Shown piece by piece: positions 34,376-46,783 of a DNA stretch of 64,000 bases. Both the position numbers and the translations under genes were made by a program. This DNA comes from Bicyclus anynana (taxonomy: Eukaryota; Arthropoda; Insecta; Lepidoptera; Nymphalidae), in NCBI RefSeq assembly GCF_947172395.1, contig NC_069102.1, positions 10,012,442 through 10,076,441 on the forward strand, read 5' to 3'. A model generated the notes under the pieces. It worked only from the letters and a program-made list of their open reading frames with translations, did no database searches and was not told the DNA's origin. Numbering within the stretch: position 1 is the stretch's first letter; the number at the start of each line of letters is the position of its first letter.

Positions 34376-37300
34376 ATGTCGAACGAGAATGAGTTTGAAC
34401 CCCTGGAACCATCACTGAAAAACGTAATCGACCAAAAGTCCCTACGATGGATATTCGTTGGAGGGAAAGGTGGAGTAGGCAAAACTACGTGCAGGTTATT
34501 GAAATTACTATATTTTCTTTTATTATTTCCTCGGTCGATTACTTAGTCAGTTGTTAATTGTTGTTACAGTTGCAGCCTGGCTATCCAACTTTCCAAAGTT
34601 AGAGAATCGGTGCTTATCATATCCACAGATCCAGCGCACAATATTTCAGATGCGTTCGACCAGAAATTTTCTAAAGTAAGTGATTTAGTGCGGTCGTAAA
34701 AAGCCAATAATAATTAACATTACATTTCATTAAATATAACGAGTTTCTGCTGTCATAATATTCATCCTTTTCTATTTCTATTATTACCATATAATTTTCT
34801 TTAAATTCGAAGTTTTTAAGATTTCTGTTTGACACAAAATATGCCAATCATCTCTATTACTCGTTCACTTCTATCATCATCCACTTCCTTTACACATATC
34901 CTCTTTCAACCACTTCAATCATCTCTTCTTTTGCCTTCCTCTCCTATTGTGTCCTTCCACTCGCAAGTTCAACAAAAACCCATCAAACTGAGAATTTCAC
35001 GGCCTCTGTGGTGCAGTGGTATGCGCAGTGGATTTACAAAACGGAGGTCCTGGGTTCGATCCCCGGCTGGGCAGATTGAGATTTTCTTATTTGGTCCAGG
35101 TGTGGCAGGTAGGAGGCTTCGGCCGTAGCTAGTTACCACCCTACCGGCGAAGACGTACCGCCAAGTGATTTAGTGTTCCGGTATGATGTCGTGTAGAAAC
35201 CGAAAGGTGGGTGGATTTTCATCCTCCTCCTAACAAGTTAGCCTGCTTCCATCTTAGACTGCATCATCACTTACCAACAGTTGAGATTGTAGTCAAGGGC
35301 TAACTTGTAAAGAATAAAAAAAAAAATATCCCAAGGAGAGTTAACATCAAGCATGTGGCCGGTCATAAACTCATTAGCCAAAACAAATAAAAAACAATAT
35401 ATTTGTTTATAAGCCCCTTAAATATAATAATAATGGTGAGTTATTATCAGCTTTTTTTGCTTTCAGGTACCGACAAAAGTAAAAGGCTTTGAGAATTTAT
35501 TTGCGATGGAAATTGACCCTAACGTAGGCCTAACAGAGTTGCCTGAAGAGTATTTTGAAGGAGAGACAGAAGCCATGAGGCTCGGTAAAGGTGTAATGCA
35601 AGAGATTGTTGGAGCATTTCCTGGTATAGATGAAGCTATGAGCTATGCAGAGGTTCACATTTTGATTTCTTAACATTTTATTTTAAATATATATATACTA
35701 AACAGTTAGTTAGTTACTTAGAATTACTAGGAGTTATTAAGACTTTCCAGTAAGGCTGAATGAATTGGGATGAAAATTAGCATAGATATATATTATTGTC
35801 AATTTATATTAGGTGAAATTGAATTGTATTTGTCATCAAATAAAAGAAATTAATCTGGAATTTAGCACAAATGCTGCTTTTAACCTAATATTTCTACTGG
35901 AACAGTATGAGAATTAACTTTGCGGGCCCAACTAGTTTTTTTTTGTTAGGTCTTGATCTAAGAACTTCACAAAGGGACAATACAAAGTACAAAAATTATT
36001 ATTATTGTTTTATTTCAATACACTATTGGTATTTTTGGTATTTTTCATAGGTGTTATTCTATATTTTTGTCAAGAATTTGAGTAGTAAATCTAAAAAAAA
36101 ACAGTATTTTATAAAAATTACTATAATAAGTATAAGTTGCTAGAAATTATTGTTAATTGCGTAGATACTCGTAGTATATGCAGGGTATCTACTAGGAAAA
36201 TGATTTGTGTTAGAATTAATAATAAAGAGGCTTTGTTTGAAAATTACAGGTGATGAAGCTGGTAAAAGGGATGAATTTCAGTGCAGTGGTTTTTGACACG
36301 GCCCCCACCGGGCACACCCTGCGACTGCTGTCCTTCCCACAGGTTGTTGAAAAGGGACTTGGGAAGTTAATGCGCTTGAAATCTAAGGTATACTATCAAT
36401 GTTTTCATTATTCCGTTTCATCAAAGAAATGTGTCTTGGAAACTATGATAGGGTAGTTGACACAAATCAAAATAAATATAAACAATTTAAGACCTTTTTA
36501 AAGAAAATGTCAACTAGCCTATTACTTACTAAAATAATTTTTTTAAGACTCATTAATTAATTTTGACGAAACTCTGTAAGGAGTACTATTGTCGATCTTA
36601 TTTCGCCTAGAATGTGGGCTTAGCACACGATCAACGACATATTTTGACGGTCTCCGTGACATAGTGGTATGCCTGGTGGATTTACAAGACAGAGGTCCTG
36701 GGTTCGATCTCCGGCTGGGCCGATTGAGGTTTTCTGAATTGGTCCAGGTCTGGCTGGTGGGATGCTTCGGCCGTGGCTAGTTACTACCCTACCGGCAAAG
36801 ACGTACCGCCAAGCGATTTAACATTCCGGTAAGATGTCGTGTAGAAACCGAAAGGTGTGTGGATTTTCATCCTCCTAACAAGTTAGCCCGCTTCCATCTT
36901 AGATTGCAACATCGCTTACCATCAGGTGAGATTGTAGTCAAGGGCTAACTTGTAAAGAATAAAATAAAAAGGGATTGTTCCAGTCCCATCTTTTTCATCC
37001 CAATGCAATGAAAAATATATTTCCGGTTGTGTCAATTGGTTGACATTTATTTATTTCTTTTTGCAAAATATGTCATTGGTCGCGTCCGTCGACCAATAGT
37101 AGTGAACAAAGTGGTAAATATTGCTCTCTTTCACAGTGATGGGATGAAAAAGAGAGATATTTTCAATGATGCTGACCTTCTCCTTTTAAGATATGTATGT
37201 CTTAGACACATACAGATGGTTAATTCGTTTTCATCATAATATTCCAATTTATATTCATCATATCACAGCTGAAGGACTTTAAGTATTGCAGTGTTGGCCG

Positions 37301-37931
37301 ACCCCCCACCAGGTGGACTGACGACATCAAGCGAGTCGCAGGTATTCGCTGGATGCAGGCGGCTCAGTATCGTGATGTTTGGAAGTCCCTACAAAAGGCC
37401 TATGTCCTGCAGTGGACGTCCATCGCCTGATATGATGATGATCTGCTGTAATTAAGGTGTTTTTGAATTCAGGTGGCACCATTCATCAACCAAGTGGCAA
37501 CAATCTTCGGACTCGCCGAATTCAACTCTGACATATTCAGCAACAAAATGGATGAAATGCTGTCAGTTATAACTCAAGTGAACACACAGTTCAAAGATCC
37601 GAATCAGACAACTTTTGTGTGCGTTTGCATAGCAGAGTTCCTCTCTTTGTATGAAACTGAGAGATTAGTGCAGGAGCTTACCCGATGTGGTATAGACACA
37701 CACAATATAATTGTGAATCAGTTGTTATTGCATGCTTCGGCTCCATGCGAGCTGTGTGCTGCAAGGCATAAAGTCCAGGAGAAATACTTGGACCAAATTG
37801 CTGACTTGTACGAAGACTTCCATGTAACCAAGCTGCCTTTGCTAGATAAAGAGGTACGCGGCGCCACAGCTGTGAACGCTTTCTCAGAGTATCTAATCAA
37901 CCCGTATGTACCGCCCACATCTAGCACGTAA
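34376..37931 (+). CDS. GET3: ATPase GET3 / ASNA1 (TRC40), 5 exons, 335 aa
   Basis: Cytosolic ATPase that binds the hydrophobic tail of tail-anchored proteins and delivers them to the GET1/GET2 (WRB/CAML) receptor at the ER. Exons: 34376-34494, 34570-34675, 35467-35652, 36250-36387, 37473-37931, totalling 1008 nt with phases closing. Human ASNA1 is 348 aa. Visible: the deviant Walker A 'GGKGGVGKTT' (29-38) with the intradimer Lys31; switch I 'STDPAHN'; switch II 'FDTAPTGHTLRLL'; the A-loop 'GVRGA'-like segment 'KEVRGATAVNAF'; and the dimer-bridging zinc pair C-E-L-C within 'APCELCAARHK'. The exon 3 donor 'gag|gttcac' is weak, but phase and homology support it. Introns 2 and 4 carry SINE-A copies and intron 4 an RTE scrap. 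All catalytic residues are present, so the gene should be functional. Confidence 0.96.
34997..35327 (+). repeat. SINE-A, full length
   Basis: From 'cacggcctctgtggtgcagt' to 'gggctaacttgtaaagaata' plus poly-A, in GET3 intron 2. This is a good reference copy of the family. Confidence 0.92.
36647..36968 (+). repeat. SINE-A, full length
   Basis: Second full copy, in GET3 intron 4: head 'cggtctccgtgacatagtgg', B box 'gggttcgatctccggctggg', 3' end 'gggctaacttgtaaagaata'. Confidence 0.92.
37262..37432 (+). pseudogene. RTE-type LINE C-terminal fragment
   Basis: Reads 'GRPPTRWTDDIKRVAGIRWM', then 'QYRDVWKSL' and 'YVLQWTSIA', the last block of RTE-clade LINE proteins, ending in (ATG)n. It ends about 40 bp before GET3 exon 5. 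Confidence 0.85.
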
Positions 37932-38779
37932 TAGTAGTAATAATAGTAGTAGGAGAGCCGATGAGGGGATTTTTGCAGTTACTCGAGCGCGGCAGATGAA
38001 CACAAGAGTATTGCACGTTGTTGAGTACCTCCACCAAGTATGAGTTCTTAATATTGGTGGGTACGTTTAGGGCAACCAAAAAAGAAACTCCAGAAATACT
38101 TATTCAACCAGCACGTCAGATTAAGATAAGGTGGGTGAGCTAATAGCTAAAAACTGCACATTTCGAAAGTTACGATTTGAGCGTAACGTAATGGAATGAG
38201 AGGGTTTCTAAGTTACAAAATAAAACCCTTATATTTTAGTTCTCGAGATACGAGCGCGATTAATTTATTACTTATTTGGAAGGAAATAACCTAGTAATTA
38301 ATCGCTAAAATTTTGTGACAATTTCAGTAAGCAATTTGCTTTTTAAGTCTGTAGTTTTTTTTTCCACCGATGAAAGCGGAAAAAGTAAATAACCATTTAT
38401 TCTTCGTATAACTTAATCTACCAAATGCAATCGGCCCCCATGACGCTCGAGTAACTGCAAATTTAGCATCCTGGGCTCCCCTACTATAATATATAATGTA
38501 GCATTATTATTTCCTATTTAATTATAATTATAGGTTGGGGGCTTAAACCGTAATAGAATGCGGTTATTGAGACAAATTATTAAGAGCTAAAGGCTAGTTA
38601 TTAATATTTTCTTTTAGTAAATCACATTTGATTCGAAAATCAGTAATTAATGTAATCATAAATTAAGATAATTAAAAAGTTTCGTGAAAAATATCTAGCT
38701 TAAATCAAATTTAAAAGCATTTCAGTACTTGTCAAAATATTGTAAGTACAATTATTTTTTTTAATTCCATAATTACCTT

Positions 38780-38907
38780 GAGTATAATGGAATGCAATTA
38801 TTTCATTGATAGAGTATAATGGAATGCAATTATTTCATTATAGAGTATAATGGAATGCAATTATTTCATTATAGAGTATAATGGAATACAATTATTCCAT
38901 TATACTC
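38780..38907. repeat. 31-32-bp tandem repeat, four copies
   Basis: Unit 'gagtataatggaatgcaatt' continuing 'atttcattatag', four times. The last copy ends 'attccattatactc', the inverse of the unit start, so the array can fold back. Confidence 0.85.
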
Positions 38908-39118
38908 AAAAATAAAATTACCTGATTTTTTTTCAATTTAAAAGATAAAAATGAGAAAATTTACACCCCTTACTCTATTATTAACTACCATGGTCACGAT
39001 TTTTAAATATTTGTATTTTTTTTGTATTTGCAACCTAAATAGTGCCACGTCAATCGTTAAAAATCCCAGAATCCGTATTGTTTTCCTTGTTGAAAGTAAA
39101 AATCTTTTAAAATGTTAG

Positions 39119-39345
39119 GTGGGCCGGGATAGCCCAGTGAATATGTCCTTCGATTCGGAGGGCGTAGGTTCAAATAAAAAAAAATATATATCACATGTCT
39201 CAAAGATGAAGGGAAAACTCCGTGACAAACCATCCGCATTGGGCCAGTGTGGTGGACTATTAAGCCTAACTCCGCTCATTTTGAGAGGAGACTCGTGCTC
39301 AACAGCAAGCTGAATATGGTTTTTAATGATGATTTCAGGATTTGA
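39119..39345 (+). repeat. SINE-B, shortened
   Basis: Head 'gggccgggatagcccagtga' with a degenerate B box, then a jump to 'atatcacatgtctcaaagat' and the usual 3' part ending in (GATGAT)n. Parts of the body are deleted. Confidence 0.75.
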
Positions 39346-39989
39346 TGATGATGATGCCGATAATTCAAAGATTTTACGGGATTTTTTTGAATAAAATTTC
39401 TATGTAGGTTACTGACTCAAATAAAACACATATTTAAAAAATTTACACCATACCATTATTAATAGCACAAGGAATATCAATTTTCAATTGTAAACATTTT
39501 CTTCTTGAACTTAAAAAAAATTGAGATAAGTTTTTTTTTTTCATCTTTCTTGAGTAGTTTTAAGCAGGTCCATTTTCTAGAGGCGGCTTTAAATTTTAGA
39601 ACACGGTGTTTAAGCAATGCCTTATATAAATTACTGTGTAGGTGTAGCTTAATATATGTACCTACTATAATACTAATGGTTCAGTCATGATTCTATATAT
39701 TAAAATTTTGATGTGATTCAGTTGAATACAAATGCCTTCTCAAAATGTTTCTTTTATTAGAAAAAGTTGACACCAACAAGTGATATTTACAAAAGTACGT
39801 GTAAATATATGTTCATTTGAATATCATCGAAATGTATAGTGTTCCAGAGTGTTAAAATATTTATCTTTGTTTATATGACAAATATTCCAAATAAAAACTT
39901 ATTCTATACAAACCATAATTGTTTTTTTTTACACATTTTGAAAGTTTAGTGTTGTTCTCTAGTTCTTTTTTTTTTGTAGAAATCAAAAT

Positions 39990-40284
39990 ATAACCGTTTT
40001 CCCCCCAAAGGGCAGAAAACGATTATTTAGGTTTCAGCCGAAGCTTGATCCACTTACGAGATTACCCTCCAAATTTTGCCCGTTCGCAGTGTTCCTACCC
40101 TACATTTCATTGGGTAAATGAGGTTTTGACATAACATCACGCCGTCATCCGCCGGCATGTCGCTTGACAGTTGTCAATGTCAATCAGTACTCTCGTAAGC
40201 CGGCAAGGCATGAAATTTTAGTGGATCAAGCTTCGGCTGAAACCTAAATAATCGTTTTCTGCCCTTTGGGGGGAAAACGGTTAT
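39990..40284. mobile_element. Fold-back MITE with perfect 64-bp inverted arms
   Basis: Arms at 39990-40053 and 40221-40284 are exact reverse complements. They hold 'ccccccaaagggcagaaaac' and 'ggtttcagccgaagcttgat'. The inside (about 40041-40195) matches 45495-45650 in the opposite direction almost base for base, so it is a short relative of the larger element that starts at 40284. Confidence 0.85.
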
Positions 40285-41379
40285 ATTTAGGTGTTCGAGC
40301 CTTCAGCTTGATCCACTTACGAGATGTGTTTATATTCTGCCGGCGATGGCAAGGCGTACTGTGATGACCATTTTTTATGATAGTAAAAGAAATGATAATC
40401 ATTATACATGTAAATTAATGATCAACGACGTTTAAATTATCAGTATATAAATCAGTATATTATCAGTGATTATCATAGAGACAAAATATTTTTCTCATCT
40501 CTGAAGTAATTAACTAGATATCAAATTTAATTGATATTATAATTATTGTCATTTAATTAATCACAGTTATTAATGTAGATTTCACCCAAAAGTAACACAC
40601 ATATTTTTATCAATTGATATTTTATTTAATGGTAAAAACAAAACCTATACAACCCATATATTCATTTAAATTGGTGTACATATGCTGCACTTAAAGCTGT
40701 AAAGTAGTAAAGTAAACCTCAAAACATCTGAGGAACTTCTTCAAGACAGCGTAGATATATTGACTACCTACTTTAAATTTCTATTGTATTTTTTTTTTTT
40801 TAAATCTGTATTTACAGATGCTTTTAAAATTATATGAGAAAGCTGAAAGCGTGCTAATTTCAATAAGCTTCGCAGTTATCCCGAAATGACTGCGAGCAGC
40901 TAATTTAATCTTTGTCTTCCGCTAGACATAATAAACAAACCAGATTCATTGACATGTCCAATAATTTCTTTACCCAAATATAACAAATTTGTAATATCAG
41001 TTTGTACTAATAGATATAGCCCTCTGACTACATAAAGGTAACCAAACCAATGTTTGATCTGTATTTTGTCAGAACCGTACTGTGTATAGTCAAAACATGA
41101 ACTCTCCACTCAAGATAAAAACAAGGAGTCATGACATGCTACTTAAAATAAGCTATCAGTTGAGTATTTAAATAGACTCATAGGTGACCAACCATGTTAG
41201 AGGTTTTGGTTTTAAAATTGGTTTCAATGCTAGTCTAACTTTAGGTTGATCAAGTACCTAGGTAATTATCTACTCGATAATTTTTGGGTTTATAAACCTA
41301 TTTGACTAAGGATTTCTAAAGATCAATAGTTCTGAGTACGAGTTCTGATTTATTTATTAAGTATTTGCTAAAATGAAGT

Positions 41380-41900
41380 CCTACCGAAGTAGGATCTAAA
41401 TGTTAACCCATTCCAACATATCCAAGCTTGATTACACGTATTAATTGTGAATTTACGCCAAGCTGTTTCTAAAATGTTCTGTCCTCTGTTGCGAAGGACC
41501 TTAGTAGTACAGCAAGCACATACAATATGTTACTGAATGTGACCTGTTGGTACTCGCGAAAGAAATGTTAGATTGTTAATTGTAAATGGTTGGCTCTTGG
41601 TTCTCTGGTACAATGGAGACCTGGAGAAGAGGAATATCATAAACTTTCTCTCCTATCTGGAGCTACCAGAAGATAGGTTCTCAAGCAGTGATTAAGATGT
41701 CTCGAATTTAAGGTACTAGCGTTGAAGATGGAAATAAGCTAGGGGCCACCACAGCCTTTAGTTTAAGTCTTTGCTGAAGACGTCGACGAATGGGCAATAC
41801 TAGAAAAGCAATCATATTTTAGATTGGTTAGATCACTGCCCTTGCACTGGTAAACAAGTCTACTTCTGGTTTTTCCATCACCTTGAATGTTGTCTGAAGA
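41380..41900 (-). pseudogene. Possible DIRS-type RNase H / tyrosine recombinase relic
   Basis: On -, 'FKVMEKPEVDLFTSARAV' (about 41900-41840) resembles the P-x-V-D-L-F-A-(S/T) RNase H signature of DIRS retroelements. Downstream, 'LNHCLRTYLLVAPDRRE' and 'NILETAWRKFTINTCNQAW' recall the end of RNase H and the start of the tyrosine recombinase. Many stops and shifts separate them. I could not find the recombinase R-H-R-Y residues. Confidence 0.35.
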
Positions 41901-44518
41901 GCTTCGTAACTTAAGAATTTAATCTAGCAATTCTTATAATCGGTATAGACCCGTCTGTAATCCCAGAACAGTACCTGGCTTAGGTATATTTGAAGCTGGT
42001 TAGCTAATTTACTGCTAGATTACTATCAAGAATTTACTGCTTAATGCAAAGAGGTATAGATTTATAGATTTGTTATCTTCTTGAAATATTGCATACAGTT
42101 TTTTCTATCTAAGGTCATTTCCCACTCTCTCTCTCTCATAGAAAATCCAATACAATCCATAATATCTCTTTAAGCTTGTGTCAAACATGTTGCCGTTCAT
42201 TTTAGAAACTGTTTATGAATATTAAGTTTCTTATAGTTCTCGACTGAATCCTACTGCATCTGATGTCATAAAATTTCAAGTAGATGGTCTTCTCTAATAC
42301 GTATGGAGATATATTGTATAATGTATACTGAATGAGGCGAGGAGCACGCATAATTTATAAATATTATACACTGCTATAACAGTTGCAAGCCACCATGCCC
42401 ACCAGCGAAATTTCTTTGTGAGTAAGTAGCATTTCTTGACTGTTCTTTTGTACTGTCTTTGGCGACATACAGGCGATTTTCCTATTTGTGTTGACATGAG
42501 ATTGAATTTTCGATAGTTTATATAGATACCACCCAATATTGGGTAGCTGTATCTACCACCTATATGATGTTTACAGGCAGTATGCTTAAATCGTTGTTAA
42601 AAAGAATATCATCTATAAGTAAAGTAACTAAGTATAAGTAGGATGAAATCTGAATTACTTAGCTAAATATATATCCATTAACAAATCTATACAGAGTTAT
42701 CATTCTACAAAGTAGAAATTTTTCAAAGGTTTAAGAACAGAAACCGTCTATGAGGCAGGGAAAGATGTGGCTTGTGATACCTTTGCCTGTACATTCAAGA
42801 TATATAAAGCGACGGAATGATTGTATCGGCAAATCAAATAAGCTTTTGTGGGCAAGAGTAATTAATTAATACGGCCATATTTTCCCCTTGAAGGAGAAGG
42901 AAATATTTATTCGTTCCTAACTCTCTTAATTTCCCCACAATATTTGTATTATATGAAAAAATTTCCATAGATTAATTTAAAATCTATCATATATGACAGA
43001 TTGACAAACTTAGAGAAGAAATGCAAACAAAGTGTAATTTTAGATCCAGGCACACTTAATTAAGTGCATGAATATTTTGAGCACTAAGATCTTTTTGACT
43101 TCAAATATAATTTATTTATTTTTCCTTCTCATATTTAGTTTGTGGACATTATCTCGAGCCAGAGCTTCTATGGAGTGACTTGTTTTAATTGGGTCTGGTA
43201 CCGGGAATCGAACCCGAGCCTTTGTGTGTGAGCCAAATATCTAGCCAATAATGACTAAACCATACCGGAAAATATTTATTTATTACATCTTGCATTTTAA
43301 TATGGTAAAGCCTGTTGAGTTTCGGTGGCTAAATGGGTGTTGTACAGTGAAATACATTGCAAAAGATTGTGGAATCTCTTATTGGAGGCTTTATTATAGG
43401 TCTCAGGCATTGTATGATTTCCACCCTTTTTGTATCTAAAGTGCAGTCATATCACGAGTATCTGAAGTGCAACATTCACTGTCACTGCCACTGCATTATG
43501 AAGTGATTGTCTGTGAACGCAGGGTCATCTTTGCTAATGCACTATTTAGTATTATCTTCAGTCAAGTGAAGACTGGACTGTTGTTGTATATTCGAATATT
43601 CGCGAAGCTTCTGGGAATGATATCCTTGCTTGGCTAGGAATTTTTACTGCATGTCCCATTTTGCTTTAAGATAAAGTATTTATCAAAATAAAAAGATTAG
43701 TTTCCTGGTCTTGCTTGTCTTGCTAAGATAATCTTCTAACTGAACGGGAGCAATCCAACAACATTCAGTATTTATATACTCTAATAACATTGTATGATGC
43801 TTGGTTCTAAGATTTTATTACGTTGCTCCATTAAACTTTCTGTGCAAAGTAATTTTTTCTTCCGATACAGTCAAGACGAGGCAACTTCGTCCATAAGAAA
43901 GGCCATCAACTGGATCTCTTAATATATACAAAGCCTCTCAAAATAGAAGAAGGGCAGTAAGGACAAAGAACATCCGTTTTAAAGAACCTATTATCGTATG
44001 CATCGATCAGAAATATTTGTTTCATTGTTAAAAGTAGGAAATAAATCAGGACTCACAGCAGTAGTTAAATAATTATGTTAGGTTCAAATGATAAGTATGT
44101 TTTTGCGTTCTCTAAGCCCATGCGAGCTTTAGACACTATAAACATGCGGTAAATGGAGAGTAGGTATAGTGAAACGCAGTTAATTTTCATATTCCACTGA
44201 AATCTTTTCTTCGAACACATCCAGGTTTGGTATGTTACCAAGGAGCTTCAATATTGATGATAAAAATTCATCAAGCATTTATAACTTTCTTAAAGACTCC
44301 CAATCAACTTGAGTTTACATACGTTATGTATTCCATGATCTATAAAGATCGTCATTAAGCTGATTACTGACGTCCAGGGACACTGGTAATTGAAGAGTAC
44401 CCAAATACGCGCCTTAGACTTCAGGCGCGCAGCCGACAAGGCAGCTGTCAGAGGTCACTTAAAGGACAAGCAAATATCAAATAGCTGACAAATAGATATC
44501 GTAAACGCCGGCCGTCTC

Positions 44519-45075
44519 AGCCAAAGCATCGACGGACAACTCAGATGACGTCTCAGTTAGCGAATCAGCCGTGCAGCCGACATTCCAGGCGACGCGTTGG
44601 TCAACATCCCAGACGACGCGTCAGCCGATATTTTGAACAACGTCTCAATCAGCGAATCAGCCGACATCTCAGACGACACGTCAGCCGACATCTCAGATGA
44701 AGTCCCATTAAACGACACCTCAGCCAACGTCTGAGCAGCCGACGTCTGTGCGGCCGACGTCTGTACAGCCGACGTCTCAGCCGACGTCTGTACAGCCGAC
44801 GTCTCAGCCGACGTCTGTACACTCGACGTCTCAGCCGACGTCTGTACAGCCGATGTCACAGCCGACGTCTGAGCAGCCGTCGTCTCAGCCGACATCTGAT
44901 CAGCCGACGTCTCGGCCGACGTCTCAGCCGACGTCTGAGCGGCCGACGTCTCAGCCGACATCTCGGCGGACGTCTCAGCCGACGTCTGAGCAGCTGACGT
45001 CTGCGCAGCCGACATCTCGGCCGACGTCTCAGCCGACGTCTGAGCAGCCAACGTCTCAGCCGACGTCCCAGGCGG
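44519..45075. repeat. 12/15-bp minisatellite-like coding repeat
   Basis: Units 'cagccgacgtct' (12 bp) and 'gtacagccgacgtct' (15 bp) alternate more than 30 times, diverging toward 44519. Because both lengths divide by three, the reading frames stay open: on - it gives a T-S-A-E/T-S-A-A-Q pattern of 164 codons (45051-44557), and on + a Q-P-T-S pattern (44748-45101). A frame break at about 44575 on - is followed by the same style of sequence ('DSLTETSSELSVDALAET'). This suggests an original longer - strand protein. No known domain. Confidence 0.8.
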
Positions 45076-45110
45076 GACATCATCTGCTTATCATTCAGTA
45101 GGACTATACA

Positions 45111-45380
45111 GCGAGTCTGCCGTCCGAAGAGCGGGCATTCGCTAAGATGAAAAAGAGAAAAACTCTCATTCAGTATAGATCTACATAGCAAGTCTGCCGT
45201 CCGAAGAGCGGGCATTCGCTAAGATAAAAAAGCTTGTCGGGAGTCACGTGGACACTCGACAGCGAACAATACACATCGGCCGTACAAGATGGCTACGATT
45301 TTTTCGTTACTGTCTTCATTTGGTAACTAGGTCTATCCAGCGAGTCTACCGTCCGGAGAGCGGGTATTCGCTTAGAATTG
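45111..45380. repeat. Three subterminal ~42-bp direct repeats
   Basis: 'gcgagtctgccgtccgaaga' plus 'gcgggcattcgctaag' occurs at 45111 and 45188 and, with three changes, at 45340. Flanking words ('attcagta', 'ctcattcagtatag') repeat as well. The position just inside the right TIR suggests transposition-protein binding sites. Confidence 0.8.
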
Positions 45381-45724
45381 AGAATAATCTCTCATCTAAC
45401 TAGACCGTTGACAAAAATATTCTCCAACAAATTTCACTGTGCACTATCACTATTTATTAATATTCACATTTAACACTGCTCACTTAACAAAATTTGAAGA
45501 CGTACTGATTGACATTGACAACTGTCAAGCGACATGCCGGCGGATGACGGCGTGATGTTATGTCAAAACCTCATTTACCCAATGAAATGTAGGGTAGGAA
45601 CACTGCAAACGGGCAAAATTTGGAGGGTAATCTCGTAAGTGGATCAAGCTGAAGGCTCGAACACCTAAATAAATGTACCTACTAGATTACGAGTATAATA
45701 TATGCAATTGCTTATTGCATATGT

Positions 45725-45977
45725 AGCGGCCTCCATGGCGCAGTGGATTTACAAGACGGAGGTCCTGGATTCGATCCCCGGTTGGGATCTTAATTGATCC
45801 AGGTCTGGCTGGTGGGAGGCATCGGCCGTGGCGTCCCAGTACGATGCCATGTAGAAACCGAATGGGGTGTGGATTTTCATCCTACTAACAAGTTGGCACG
45901 CTTCCATCTTAGATTGCATCATCACTTACCATCAGGTGAGATTGTAGTCAAGGGCTAACTTGTAAAAAATAAAAAAC
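45725..45977 (+). repeat. SINE-A, internally shortened
   Basis: Head 'gcggcctccatggcgcagtg', B box 'ggattcgatccccggttggg', 3' end 'gggctaacttgtaaaaaata'. About 60 bp of the body is missing. Confidence 0.88.
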
Positions 45978-46783
45978 GGTCCATTGCAGACAGAAGCAGT
46001 CCCCTCTCCTTGGGTATAGGAGAGGGCTACGGAGCTTGACCCACAACGCTGCTCAAATGCGGCTTGGCGGGTGGCATTATCATCATAATGATTGATTCTG
46101 TAATGATCACTATCAGACGTTAATGATAATGACTTGCAGGCTTATTCACTATGTTTGACGTATGCTAGTCGACATAGACGAAATTGAGATTATATGTAAA
46201 AATGTCATCTGGTGACTACTGGTGGATATCATACAGTAGTTAAAAGACATTTTGTCAATTGATTTGATGTTTATTTTAATAGGTTGATAATAAAAACCAA
46301 AATAGTGAATAGGCCATCTGGACTCTCTGAAGGTCTATAACTATAGGGTGTATCACTGAGCTTTTAAAAGTATAAAACATCATTTAATATTTATCAGACA
46401 TCTCTAAATGATACTAAATAATAAAAAAAAAACATGCAGTAAACACTGTCTTTATTATCTTGTATAGCAGGTAACGAAATAAAATTAATTAGGTATACTT
46501 AATAACTATACATTATTTATAACCATTTTATAAATATTATTCTAAATAATAAATGTAACAATCTGTATAATACTGTGGAATAAGCAAAATAAATGGCAGT
46601 GTTGATTAACATACGACCCTAAAGCCTTATGCAGAAAGAGCGAATTCGCTGCAAATCTTGTCACTAAAATGGATCTTCAAGGTTTCCTCCACTGGCAGGG
46701 ATCAAAGTAAGTATTGAGGTTTTAAATTTATTGACTTATTGAGTATTTATCTCTGAAACTCTTCATAGATATAACCTAATTGA
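45978..46783. other. Intergenic DNA
   Basis: AT-rich; near 46010-46060 is a G-rich phrase found again near 23160-23230 ('ctccttgggtataggagagg' versus 'cctccctccttataggaaat'), perhaps one old repeat. No gene seen. Confidence 0.4.

Larger units (their letters stand above)
37932..39989. other. Downstream region of GET3
   Basis: AT-rich spacer holding a 31-bp tandem repeat and a truncated SINE-B (separate entries). Otherwise no gene seen. Confidence 0.45.
40284..45671 (-). mobile_element. 5.4-kb element with 42-bp perfect terminal inverted repeats, unclassified
   Basis: 40284-40325 ('tatttaggtgttcgagcctt', then 'cagcttgatccacttacgag' and 'at') and 45630-45671 are exact inverse copies. Reading on -, the inside has a repeat-coded Ser/Thr/Ala/Glu-rich region (44519-45075), then decayed sequence, then a possible DIRS-type RNase H/recombinase relic at about 42000-41380. 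DIRS elements do have inverted terminal repeats, but no single feature fixes the class. No intact transposase or polymerase frame is present. Confidence 0.55.

Noticed and set aside
43200..43260. Reverse tRNA-like phrase 'ccgggaatcgaacccgagcc'
   Set aside because: A B box is present but there are no consistent stems; probably a SINE or tRNA relic inside the large element.
44748..45101. Plus-strand Q-P-T-S repeat protein
   Set aside because: It is the complement of the 12/15-bp repeat; the minus reading continues into diverged units in the same style, so the plus frame is probably passive.
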